This document shows, piece by piece, positions 1 through 10,618 of a stretch of 64,000 nt of DNA. Origin of the DNA: Glossina fuscipes (Eukaryota; Arthropoda; Insecta; Diptera; Glossinidae). The stretch spans positions 1,156,957 to 1,220,956 of the forward strand of contig NW_023998456.1 of the NCBI RefSeq assembly GCF_014805625.2. Reading direction: 5' to 3'. The notes beneath the pieces are model-generated. The model saw nothing but the letters and a program-made list of their open reading frames with translations, did not search any database and had not been told where the DNA came from. Both the position numbers and the translations under genes were made by a program. Positions within the stretch are counted from its first letter, which is position 1; each line of letters begins with the position of its first letter.

Positions 1-1697
1 AAAAAACGCTTAACCTAAGCTTGCTTTTTGAGCAAGCCATGGTGTTCTTAAATTTTTCATCTAATTTACTCGGCTTCATAAGCGTCAAGTTTAAGTAGAT
101 TGCCGACAACCCTTCGAACTGAATCAACGGAAGAAATGTCTGACACGTCTAGGGACAGTCGACTGCGTTATTAATCATATTAAGAGAATAATAAAATAAA
201 ATAAATGCGTGGGTTTAAACATACTTGTCTTTGACCATTGGTGGCTATGTTCAACTTTTGCTAATATATATATTAATAACTAGCTAATCTATAATTGTGT
301 GTTTACAAAAATAACTTCAGCGTAAGCATTCGAATTAAAAACCCATTTCACTTATCAGGTTAATTGTCCTATTGCATAATATTTATGTCAATTGAATACG
401 GATTTGTTAGTGTAAGTGCAATTTGACAATTTGAAGTGTGCCACTTATAATTTGATTTATTTTATGACTATTTTTATAAATTTTCTGGTTTTGTTTGATT
501 TCATTGTTTATTTAGTATCCTCGTTTGGGCACACTACACTGCACTATACATACATGGTTTATTAAGTCACTAAAGCGTCTCTCGACAGAATGTACGCACT
601 AGCGTCCTTCGATAATAGATAAGGAAATGGCACGATAGGCTATTAAAATTTAAGCGAATTCGTTTCCAATAAGAGCCATTTGGCGATTGCATCGGTTTAC
701 TTACCTGATAAAATTGAAGTTTTCTTGCGAGGCAGGGTTCTAACGCTATGTTTCCGATGCAAACGACAACAAGGGCTCTATTTTGAGAGTGAAAAAGAAG
801 TCCAGGAAAATCATCACAATTGCAAGCTAAACCAAATCGCTTCAAAAAATGTGCGATGCCCTATGCTTGGGAGGAGAAGAAAGTCAAAATGTTGTGAGCT
901 GTTCCAGTGATCGACATTAACTAGCCATCGATTACGTAAACCTAATGTTATTATATTCTCATGTATTCATGCACTTGTACACATATCCCTCCACGCCTCA
1001 CGAAAATTTAAGTTTTCCCAATGTCGCGGCACACCTATCGTATTGAAGGGTGTTTACAAGGAAAGAGAGTAGCAAACCTGAGTACGATCATGCTTGTAAA
1101 GCCTGTTTATTCCATAAAATATATGCCTTATCTCTTAAAAATATTACATTAATTTTTAGAGATAATATTTACGTTAGCATAATTTATTTAATTAAAGTCA
1201 ATATTAACATTAATAATAAAAAACGATGTTGAAAATAGATTTTTTAAAAAAAAAGTGTAATATGTACATTTATTATGCCAACATTTTGGTATGTTAAGTT
1301 TTATACTATAATGTGGATACACTACGATATGCTCATCTAATGATAGCGTTTCGATTATGCTTTTATTTTACTTAAGGGAGGAAGTTACTGGAAATTTTAT
1401 AAAAAGTCATTTGTTTCCTTATTTATTGCATTGGCTTAACTGAACACCTTAACAATCAATCGGGACTGACATAAGAAGAACAATTGTAGGCATGGCAAAG
1501 GTTAAGTAATTTTGAAATCTTAACTATATGACAGTATACGGGCAATAGAATATGATTTTTCAAAACCGCAAGTAGCGCAGCTCTAACCCTTTTCATTTTT
1601 TCCGCCCGGATTTTTTTTACAATATTTTTTTAAAGTAGTATTGTTTAGCGAACCATGTACGACATTTTTGATCAGTTAATCTCCAAATTTTTATGCA
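1..1697. other. AT-rich non-coding DNA, no gene seen
   Basis: Two short overlapping ORFs at about 570-910 lie on opposite strands and match no family I recognise. Homopolymer and AT-rich runs dominate. I see no RNA gene, transposon end or regulatory site that I can support. Confidence 0.5.
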
Positions 1698-1985
1698 TCA
1701 CACCACTTGCGGTGCAAGGATGTATCAAGTTTATACGGATGCATGATGTATGAAACGGCCAAAAGAAGTTGAGATGGACTCACGCTTTATTATACTGAGG
1801 CTAAACTTGTTTGTCCGTCTATCCATATTCTTTTCTTGTATTGCAACTACACTACCATTTTAGTGAAATTTGTAACACCGACATATTCTGCTCCAAGGAC
1901 GAGCACTATTGAAAATGTGTGGGTCGGAGTACACAATCGTTTTAAAAAGTCGTTAGCCCGAGCCCACTATAGTCTTTTTACTTGT
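1698..1985 (+). repeat. INE-1-like dispersed repeat, copy A
   Basis: This is one of about 15 copies in the window. The 5' end reads CACCACTTGCGGTGCAAGG, a short hairpin, followed by TATCAAGTTTATACGG. Inside are the family landmarks: a TTGTCCGTCTATCC pyrimidine stretch, then GTGAAATTTGTAACACCGA and GACGAGCACTATTGAAAAT. The 3' end is missing and a second copy begins about 25 bp downstream. The architecture (a short hairpin end plus an internal TCYGTCYGTC block) recalls the Drosophila INE-1 family, but homology to INE-1 is inferred, not shown. Confidence 0.7.
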
Positions 1986-2010
1986 TTTTAATATAAAGTT
2001 TTCATTTTAT

Positions 2011-2350
2011 AGCCTACACCATTTGTGATGCATCGCGTGGATGTATGCAACACCCAGAGAGACTTAAGATGGAACCATCTTTTATTATACATGTCAATTC
2101 AAAATTATTTTCCTAGTCGATTTAAGTTTATTTGTCTGTCTGTCCATCCTTGCATCTTTTTCTCTTTTGTTCAATTTACAGACCGCAATTTTGGGGATAT
2201 TTTGATGAAAGGACGAACGCTATTGAAAATCAAATCATAGACCGGACTACTTTCTCGACCATTTACCCTGTAACACTTTACTTTTATGGTGAGAATTGAT
2301 TCGCAAGAGTAATTTGTTAAAGAACTTAACTGTATCAAATTTTGGCCATG
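2011..2350 (+). repeat. INE-1-like dispersed repeat, copy B
   Basis: A second copy lies in direct tandem with the one at 1698. The 5' end is CTACACCATTTGTGATGCA. It is followed by ATGTATGCAACACC, ACTTAAGATGGAACCATC, TTTGTCTGTCTGTCCATCC and GACGAACGCTATTGAAAAT, in the same order as the neighbour. The segment after about 2270 (GGTGAGAATTGATTCGC) matches the deeper 3' body seen in the long copy at 24.4 kb. The final end motif is absent. Confidence 0.7.
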
Positions 2351-2750
2351 TAGACTTATCTTTTGAACCCATCTATATATAGAGGTTCCCATGGAAAGTC
2401 AACCCTTCTATGGCGACAAGTCCAGTTTGCACTTTTTTCAACCGGAAGGAAGACGCAGTCGGAAACTAAATCGATTATGTTAAGCTTGGAATACGTTAGG
2501 TGACGTCTCGAACATCCACCAAAATAATATAATTGTTAATGTATTATCACGGCAATGAATGAAAGAATGTATAATGCGAAGTGGCCGTCCTTACACGACT
2601 GTAGTATTCTTATTTGTTTCTGATTTTAATTCGGGCCAGTTACACTACAAGCAGAGGGCCTCTGCAACTGATAACCCCTCGGGAGAATGGCTCCGTTGTT
2701 CCCATTTTATGGCTTTTTACGAAAATGTGGTTCTTCTGTGTCTCACCTCT

Positions 2751-2792
<42 letters not shown>

Positions 2793-3739
2793 GTATCTAT
2801 CTATCTATCTATCTATCTACCTATCTATGTATCTATCTATCGCTCTCTTTCTCTTTCAAACGAAACCATTTCAACAAAAGCAAAACGCGTGTCTTTCCAC
2901 ATAAATAATAACAAAATTTTTAATGAAATTTAATTTTTGTTGCTGTAACTTTCTCAAATTTATAAGAAATAATTTATTACATTTTATAAATGAAATGCCT
3001 CGGTGCGTTGCAATGTCCCGTACCATGGAATGGAGGGAAACACAGAATATTCGAAAAATTATCTCTTACAAGGCTGGGATGGAATGATTTAAATCGTCTT
3101 ACGTTGCCTAGGAATGCTTACGTGAATTATTTCATAGGTGTTTGTCATTTGTTTACTAAGTATATTAAGTTATTAAATAATATTTCGAGTTTCAAAAGAA
3201 GCATTCGCGTTCATATTCAAAAAAATAAGTAGGAGTTGCGGCCTAACGACACTTACATAACAACGTTGTTACGTTTGAGGCTTAATTTTTTATTGAGAGT
3301 GCCCACGGAGTTTAATTTCTTTGTGAACCCTTTCCAAAGTTTATTTATAGCTTAGCTTACCTGAGAAAAATTTTAAATTATGAATTAAATTAAATATCAT
3401 TTTCGTCTTCTTCACGACTCTCTTCATTCGTAATAAGAGCACGGGAGTGAGTGTAAATCAAAAGTAAACGCCTATCGTCAAACATCATCGTCAAAATATC
3501 CGTTTGATAGCTGTACTTCTATAGGTATGGAACCAAATATTAGAAACAACATGGCCACCATATTTAGTTCAAGAATGTTATGTTCACCTATAATTATGGT
3601 CTCACTCCAACTGTAGCGTTACTTATCTAAAACTTGTAATTAACAAGGCAAAATACTAGGAAATGAAATAATAATGTAATGTAAAAGTAATGTAGCGTAA
3701 TATATGCTCATGCAAAGACTCTTCAAAATAAGACATTTG
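2351..3739. other. Non-coding DNA, no gene seen
   Basis: Apart from the compound microsatellite at 2753-2851, this stretch is unique-looking AT-rich sequence. The three overlapping plus-strand ORFs at 2559-2908 are read through the microsatellite and are not genes. The 80-codon ORF at 2990-3232 matches no family I know. Confidence 0.5.
2753..2851. repeat. Compound microsatellite (CT)n then (TATC)n
   Basis: About 40 bp of CT repeat with a few interruptions passes directly into about 60 bp of imperfect TATC repeat (GATA on the other strand). It explains the Ser/Leu-rich and Tyr/Leu/Ser-rich ORFs in this place. Confidence 0.97.
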
Positions 3740-3975
3740 TCCATGAGCCAAATCACGCCCTTGTATCACATTTCACAGCAGTATCCCAAAAATTGTGTCC
3801 TGCGAATTGAAAACAAGAAAAGATGATGGACAGACGGACAGACGAATATCGGAATTCATTCAGAAAGCGATCCTGAATCGATCCGTGCAATAAAAAGTGC
3901 GTCTGTCTTAAGTCCTTCTAAATGTACACCTACATCAACTTAATTTACCCTTGTTTCACAAATGGCACAGGATCT
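3740..3975 (-). repeat. INE-1-like dispersed repeat, copy C
   Basis: This is a minus-strand copy. On the plus strand the landmarks appear reversed: ATGGACAGACGGACAGACG, then ATTCAGAAAGCGATCCTGA and a terminal CAACTTAATTTACCC facing a CACAAATGG half-hairpin. The 3' half of the element is only weakly visible. Confidence 0.65.
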
Positions 3976-4124
3976 AAGAACCTACTAAAACTAGAGATTT
4001 TCAAATCACCTTATAGCAAAAGGTACTAAAAGAGTTTATAAAGTAATTTTTCAGTAGGACCGACGATCGGCCCTATTTGATGTTCTATCAACTCTCGCTC
4101 CTGCGTTCATCAAACAATTTTCGA

Positions 4125-4155
4125 TTTTATTTATTTATTTATTTATTTATTTATT
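4125..4155 (-). repeat. (ATAA)n tail of the LINE
   Basis: Seven or so TTTA units on the plus strand (ATAA on the element's strand) sit where a minus-strand LINE would end. Short tandem tails in place of poly(A) are typical of several non-LTR clades. Confidence 0.8.
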
Positions 4156-4457
4156 CCACTTATACAAGAAACTCAACTAAAACAAAATGGCAGTCGAGTT
4201 CAATTGACTCTTAAGAACATCTTAAAATTATTTAATAATAAAACTTAGTATAAGTACAATAAAACAAATAAGGAGGAAAAAAAAAGAAAAAAAAAAAAAA
4301 GCATGTACACAATTAGCATAGAGCCACGCCCACAACCGATACAGGACCAAATTGCAAGTGAACCCCTAAGCCATCGCAAACATGCATAAGCTTGGCAACC
4401 GATAATTGTTAACAACAAATTAATTTTCGACTCATAATGACAAAATCTAAGGTTAAA

Positions 4458-6320
4458 TCAGTTTAAGTACGACATAGGTAAATCGCGCTTGTTGAGCAAT
4501 ATTGCTTTAATGGACTTTAAAGAGTCCGTTAATGAGAATAGATGATAGACATCATTTAGGTTCTTGCAAACAACTCTGAGCGGGTTAAACAGTTCAAAGT
4601 TATATTTGCATTGACTAAGCTTTATCAACATAAAGTACCTAGAGAAGCGGTTAGGGACATTAAAGCAAATCTCACGAAGTAATGCGGGCGAATCAATTGC
4701 ACCATTTATTAATTTGATTAGGAAGGAAACCCCAAGAACAAATCTACGTTTCTCGAGTGACGGTAAGGATAACAGAAGCAACCTATTTTCATAGGGTGGA
4801 AGAGGGGAAATCGGGTCCCAACCCAAATTCCTAAGTGCAAACAGCAAGAATTGCTTTTGTGTAGATTCAATTGAACCAACGTAGCATCTATATGAAGGAG
4901 ACCACACAACAGAGGCATACTCAAGAATAGGTCTAACCAAACACGTGTAAAGCCTTTTAGTAATATAAGGATCATCAAGCTCTTAGGACCACCTCTTTAT
5001 AAAGCCAAGAGCGGACCTAGCTTTGCTTAACGAGGACTCAATATGCAAATTGAAACGTAACCTATAATCGAATAGAACGCCTAAATCAATGAACGAATCG
5101 ACGTCTTCCAACCTGTGCGAATCAATGAAGTATTGGGTACTAAACGACTTCCTTCTTAAGAAAGAAAGCTTCTTACATTTATTTAGATTTAGCTTCAGAA
5201 GATTGAGGGAGCACCATTCAACCAAATTGTTCAAATCACTTTGAAGATGATGTGATTGCGATTCTACGGAAAAAGAAGTAAACAGTTTCACATCATCAGC
5301 ATACATTAAAATCTTACTGAATTTAATCACGGAGGGCAAATCATTGATGTAAAGATTAAATAAAATAGGTCCCAAGTGGCTACCTTGAGGTACGCCAGAC
5401 GTCACGGGAAATTCATCCGAGGTAATGGGGTTAAACAAAATCCTGAATGATCTACCATACAGATAAGAGCTTAACCATTCAACTAAGAAGAGAGGAAAGC
5501 CAGAGGTCTGGATTTTAAATCTAAGAAGTCTATGATTAACCATATCAAACGCCTTGCTAAAGTCAGTGTAAATGACATCAGTGCGAGAACCACTAGAAAA
5601 AGCCTTGAAAACATGAGAAGTAAACTCCAACAGATTGGTCACCGTAGATCTTCCCTTTCGAAAACCATTCTGGAAAGGAGAAATATACAATTTCATGGAA
5701 AAGGCTATATGCTGAGCCACAATTCGCTCGAACAGTTTAGGTAAGACACTCAACTTGGCGATGCCTCTGTAGTTCTCTACAAGTTGCCTACTACCACTTT
5801 TGTGAATAGGAATAAGGAAAGAAGTCTTCCAACACAAAGGGAAAACACCTAAATTCAAAGACTTATTAAAAATCTTTGAGATAACATCACAAAGCTCGCC
5901 AGCACAAGATATAAGTACACATGAGGGGATGCCATCGGGTCCAGGCGAACAATTATATTTCAGAGAGTTCAATCCTTCAAAAACGTCATTTTCCGATATA
6001 ACAAAGTTAGGAATTGAAACCGGATTAGAAATCGAATATGGATAATTTTCCGATAAATCAAAATTGGCAGTTGAAAAGTTCTGTCGGAAGTATTCCGCAA
6101 AGAGATTTGAGGATTCAAAATCATCCGAGGACTCGGAGCCATTAAAAGACACAAACGACGGGTTTATGGAGATTTTTCTTTTGGAATTAACGAACTTAAA
6201 AAAGTATTTAGGGTTAGCAAACAAGGAGGATTTAACAAACTGAAGGTATCTGCAGTAGTATTGGCGGTTAACAGAATTAACAGAATCGATTATCTTCCTG
6301 AGCAACGCTTTCTTTCCTAT
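4458..6320 (-). pseudogene. LINE reverse transcriptase ORF2, 3' half, one in-frame stop
   Basis: This encodes the reverse transcriptase of a non-LTR retrotransposon, which copies element RNA into the chromosome. Visible motifs, in order from the first readable codon, are SPGPDGIP, PIHKSGSRQLVENYRGIA, TDFSKAFDMVNH, SGVPQGSHLGPILFN and the catalytic YADD (codon at about 5292-5303), then KLNLNKCK. The frame is open from about 6320 down to 4458 except for one TAA at 4983-4985. The codons on both sides of that stop (FIKRWS, then ELDDPYITKRLYTCLVRPIL) are in the same frame, so a single substitution separates two otherwise continuous pieces of about 440 and 175 codons. There is no ATG at the upstream end: the frame simply enters from the truncation point. 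The element cannot move by itself, but it is young enough that little else has decayed. Confidence 0.93.
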
Positions 6321-6328
6321 GATCGCTA

Positions 6329-6500
6329 AAAAGGACCAAAGGCCCTAATGGGTATGTGCCCAATCGATAAGTGTTAGGCCTTTACCGACTGAGCATTCAT
6401 TCTGACTATGACCAAAGTAGAGTTTTGTTTTGCGATAAAGCTAACCACACTTGGGATTTGAATCCACGCGAAACTTACCTGCTCGACTCCTATAGCTGTT
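6329..6500 (-). mobile_element. tRNA-derived SINE, family 2, 3'-truncated
   Basis: Read on the minus strand, it has an A-box-like segment (GGAGTCGAGCAGG), a B-box-like GGATTCAAATCC (plus-strand 6456-6467), then the family body GCTCAGTCGGTAAAGGCCTA and TATCGATTGGGCACATACC. The body is shared with copies at 31.1, 35.9, 53.7 and 62.4 kb. The last ~100 bp of the full-length family are missing, and LINE sequence follows on the same strand. The tRNA source looks Leu/Ser-like. Confidence 0.8.
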
Positions 6501-7798
6501 GCCTGCAATAAATTGCAATGTTTTGCCTAAATTTAAAAACGATTTCTTCATTTTTGCTACCGAGAAACTGTCTATCAGATAAATCCTGACTGAAGGGCAG
6601 ACCTACCTAGTTCAACCTAGTATTTTAATGAGTCTCTAAAGTTACCTTCTGAGAGCATACGTTCAATTGTTCAATGATTGATGTAAATCTTTAAATGACT
6701 TGCTCTTTAAGTTGTTTTTTTTTTCTTTTTACTTATTAACCTCACTGAGAATGTAAGTGATTTCCTTCTCCTTGACTCAAATGACACGATACGCAATAAA
6801 CCGAATATATATTCGCAGGAAAACTTTGCAATAAACGGAGAAAGAATTCTATACACAAGACATTTACATATATATATATATTTATATATATGTATAGTAT
6901 CACCGTAAACAACAATCAATAATGGCAACTATATAGTAATGAATGAAATGCGGTGTGCATGTGCTCTCTTTCAGTTCGTATTATATTACAAAACCTTATT
7001 GAAAGTTATTTAATTTAATTCTTTTTTATGCAATGTTAGCGAGCTATACAAATGTATACAAGTGTAAGCACATATACAGACATACGCTCGTATATATGTA
7101 TATATATATTCCCCTTTCATTGCTTACTTGTCATCCCTTCCCCCTGCACAGATCGATGCAAAAATTTACTTCATCGTCTGTGATGTTAAGCTGCTCCAAT
7201 TTTATAGCTACACATATATGTATATACCCGTGTATATTGTTTGTACATGTATTTATAATTACGTCACTCATTGTATCGCTATTTAATTTCTTCCATCCAA
7301 TTAAAAAAATAATAAAAAAAAAAAAAAGGAACCAATGAATGTATGTACGCGTATCCGTATATATATACGCATATTCATATGATTCGGTACCATATGCACT
7401 ATAAGTAAGGAGAGAGGGTAAGCTATGCGATATAAAGCAGTCATATAAAGCACGCAAATTAACGACACAATGTACGTGTTAACGTACAAACAATACATTA
7501 TTACGTTGGTAATGATGTTGTTGTCTTATGCACATTAAAATGATGCATTGTAAAAAAATTATTTGATTATAATAGTTAAGCGTGCAGAGAACTAAATCGT
7601 AATCTAAAAAATATCAAGCCCTTACGGTTTTACTATCGTCTTATTTGCAATTATGTAATCGAAAATGAATTATTTTTCGACTACAATCGGGTAAGTTAAT
7701 GCCTATTATTAAGCTCAATACTTTTTACGCTACCTAATAATGTACGTATTCTAGATATAGCCTGTTCAATGCTTATATTCAGGTATTACCCCATATAA
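6501..7798. other. AT-rich non-coding DNA with ATATGTATA-type simple repeats
   Basis: TATATA and TACATA runs at about 6868-6895 and 7090-7110 and a short poly(A) at 7314-7327 dominate. ORFs here run through these simple repeats and are not supported. Confidence 0.5.
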
Positions 7799-7964
7799 TC
7801 CGCCTAAGTGGCCGAGTAGGCAAGAGTCTCGACAAGCAACTCATTGGTCGCGGGTTCGAACCTCAAGCGCGGTAGAGTTTTTAATAAAACCGATAGCCTT
7901 AAATGCTAGTGCTTTAAGACTTCATTCTCTGGCTGAATTAATAATAATAATAATAATAATAATT
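7799..7964 (+). mobile_element. tRNA-derived SINE, family 1, with (AAT)n tail
   Basis: The tRNA-like head has an A box TGGCCGAGTAGG at 7809-7820 and a B box GGGTTCGAACC at 7852-7862, the spacing of an RNA polymerase III internal promoter. The body reads GCGGTAGAGTTTTTAATAAA and GCTAGTGCTTTAAGACTT. It ends in about eight AAT units at 7939-7963. A minus-strand copy at 14645-14786 matches head, body and tail type. A free-standing tRNA gene is ruled out because no acceptor-stem pairing closes the head. Confidence 0.85.
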
Positions 7965-8404
7965 ACCGTACATCACACATGTGCAAACTCACTAAAAATC
8001 CATGCAGTAGTTTTTAATATTTCTTCTAAGTAAAGAACCCGCTTCCCGTTCGGCGGCCTTCTTGGTAACCTGTTTGATTGCTTGCTTGGTCTCTTGTTTA
8101 GGTACGCGTATACTGCTGTCTACACCGATGCCGAGTAGGCAAGTACCACCACCCACCTGCTTGTCTGCTTAGATCTCTACCATCAAATATGACTCCGTAT
8201 CCGTCTGTCTCGCTGTAATCAACGTCACAAACATCACGAGCATTAAGCTACGAAGTTGCTTTCGAAAGCACTTGTGAACTTATGTTCGCTTATCTGTTTC
8301 CATAGCCGTCCCTCATTGTAACATTTTTGGATGTTTTCCCTAAGCTTCAAACCTATTTGGAGGAAGAGAACTATTCATCCATTTTCCTCGGGATAAATTG
8401 GAAG

Positions 8405-8640
8405 AGGAATCTTTCCTTTTGTAAAATTCGCCTTTATTTAACGACGTAGTCTGGTGGTTCTCCAATATTTCGCAGCTTTCTTGATACAAGGATCATTTAA
8501 TAAACTCAACATCGGCTTCAGTCTCCTTAAAGATTTTATCATTTGATTCCAAAATTCTTCCTGGGAATACCCTTTTGATATTTGCAAGCAGATAATAGTT
8601 GCTGGCGGCCAGATCTAAACAGTGCTAGGAGTAGGCTAAT
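8405..8640 (-). pseudogene. mariner transposase relic, C-terminal part
   Basis: The minus-strand translation in one frame resembles the end of a mariner transposase of the irritans/Himar type. DLAASNYYLLANIKRVF corresponds to the family's PDLAPSD motif, followed by ESNDKIFKETEADVEFI, a TGA stop, and SLYQESCEILENH. The third catalytic aspartate of the D,D34D triad is now Asn (AASN for APSD). The preceding PPYSP is eroded to a stop-containing AYS*HC. No inverted repeats are recognisable. Only the last ~75 codons can be followed, so this is an old dead copy. The reading rests on pattern match by eye. Confidence 0.7.
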
Positions 8641-10000
8641 ATGTTGGACCCCAAACTTTGCACAACATGAGTGAGGGCTTCATTTATTTGGGGAAAGGCC
8701 TCCTCACGCCAAAAATTTCTAAGCAAAGTGGTGAATACATTACCTTTTCATATTCGTAGTAAGCCAGCTATCTCTGGCAACTACACTTTTCGATTATCGT
8801 ATATGAAATTTTGACAGATCGCCTTTTCTTATAAAAATATATCGATATATTATTAGAGACAACATCGAGATGTCATTGGATGCGAACTTTTTAAATGTCA
8901 TTACTAATGCCGCGACTTTTTAGACGAGGTTCATGTCGAACCGATCATGCTTACTTAATTACTATAATTATATTCATGCAAAATATTTCCTTTAGGTTTT
9001 CAGGTGACTTTCCGCGAAAAATTTAATAATAAAATGACAATCAACCAGATTCCTGGAGGGTAAATATTAAATTTAAAAATCCACCTATAGAGTTTTCAAA
9101 TAAAAATGAGTTCGCATATTAAAAGTTGCTAAGACGCTTTAAATGATTTTTCTACGTGAAGAATATTTAGAGTTGAGTGCGTAGACGAGTTCATGCAGAA
9201 GACTCAATTGACACAAAATTTCACGTCAATCAAAGATAAAAACACTTGTTAAGCCTTTAATCTCGACTTTCGAACGTTGCAAATAACAATTGTGTGTGCG
9301 CATAGGTATGAGTTTAATAAACAACGATTTTAGTTTGACTTTAAAGTTTCGATGAATCTATTGTACGCGTGCTTAGAGTCCCTTACATTGTTCGATGTAT
9401 ATGTAAGTAAAAGAGTCTCTCTTATTGTATACGTATATGCATATGTACATATATGTATGTGTTGTTTTCCTTAAATGTACTTAAATGTTCATTTAAACAC
9501 ATACATACATGTTTATTTATTGTTTCTTTTGCTGCTAGTAGTAGTTGTACTCTTATGGTGTATGGTATAATTCAGTTACTGATGACTTGCTTTCTAAAAT
9601 TTGTGGTTTATTCTGGCAGCGAGAGAATGAATCGCTCAATGCGTATTGTGAATGCATGCGAAGGAGGAAGGGAGTGAAAGATGTTTACTAAGAAGCAAAA
9701 ACAAAAACAAATCGTTAACATAATTATAAACTTTTGCTTTGCTTTGTTATTCACGCTCTCTCTCTCTCCCCCTCCATCGCATTTTCTCTCTACCCTTTTA
9801 CTTTCTCTTACTCTTTATTTCATTCAGTTTACACATTAATTCAAACACTTTACACGTAAGATTTTGAATGTAATCATATGTGCGGATGTCGATGTGCATA
9901 ACCCATACATTCGTATGCATAAAGGCAAACGTTTACATTTGTACGTACATATGCTTTATTGCCAACAATAACATTGGTTTTTAAGTGCTACCGTATTCCT

Positions 10001-10043
10001 ATGTGTGTGTGTGTGTCCGTGTGTGTGTGTGTATGTGTGTGTA
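10001..10043. repeat. (TG)n microsatellite
   Basis: TG dinucleotides with three interruptions (CC, A, A). Confidence 0.95.
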
Positions 10044-10570
10044 CGGGAGCGTGTGCCTTTATATATGCGTGCTTGCAAGCGGCTATAAAACTAAGAAATA
10101 TTTTTAATTGGAAAATCTCAAAGGATTACAAGTAGCAGATTCAACAACGTTCGTCGCAACGAGCAACAACTACTGACGGGTGGCTCATATATAGACATAT
10201 ATACACATATATATATGTACTTGCACATATATACATATATCAGCTAATGGTATGTTATATATATACCCTACAGTAAAGTAAAACATATAATCTGTTTATA
10301 TCGGAATTTAATGCAAGCTTGCCTATGTGTGCGTATGCGGCTGGTCGTGTTTGTATACACCAGCTGTACCGGTAATTGCTGCTTGGCAAATTGTGAGTGT
10401 TCGACACGCACGAATGCGTTGACAAAATCTTGAAGAAGAAGTCAACAAGCTTGCAAACTACTACATACTAAAATATTCAAAGTGGCTTCCAAAGTATCAG
10501 AGAAAAGCACACTGTAGCCATGCTTTCTGCTCTTATATATACATACATACACAATATAACAAACATCTAC

Positions 10571-10572
<2 letters not shown>

Positions 10573-10616
<44 letters not shown>

Positions 10617-10618
10617 CC
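10573..10618. repeat. (TA)n microsatellite
   Basis: A near-pure TA run. It produces the Tyr/Ile-rich ORF on the minus strand at 10442-10648, which is not a gene. Confidence 0.95.

Larger units (their letters stand above)
4125..6328 (-). mobile_element. 5'-truncated non-LTR retrotransposon (jockey/CR1-like LINE)
   Basis: This is a minus-strand LINE fragment. It holds the second half of ORF2 (reverse transcriptase and C-terminal region), a roughly 300-bp 3' untranslated region, and a terminal (ATAA)n-type tail at 4125-4155. No endonuclease domain or ORF1 is present, so the 5' part was lost, as is usual when target-primed reverse transcription ends early. The upstream boundary falls at about 6328, where the sequence changes abruptly into a same-strand SINE. 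I place it in the jockey/CR1 group because of its reverse transcriptase motifs; the clade is not certain. Confidence 0.9.

Noticed and set aside
7799..7875. A true tRNA gene
   Set aside because: A and B boxes are present but no acceptor stem closes the structure, and the sequence continues into a repeat body with an (AAT)n tail shared with another copy.
8128..8150. GATGCCGAGTAGGCAAGTACC, similar to the SINE A box
   Set aside because: No B box or family body follows at the proper distance, so a SINE cannot be supported.
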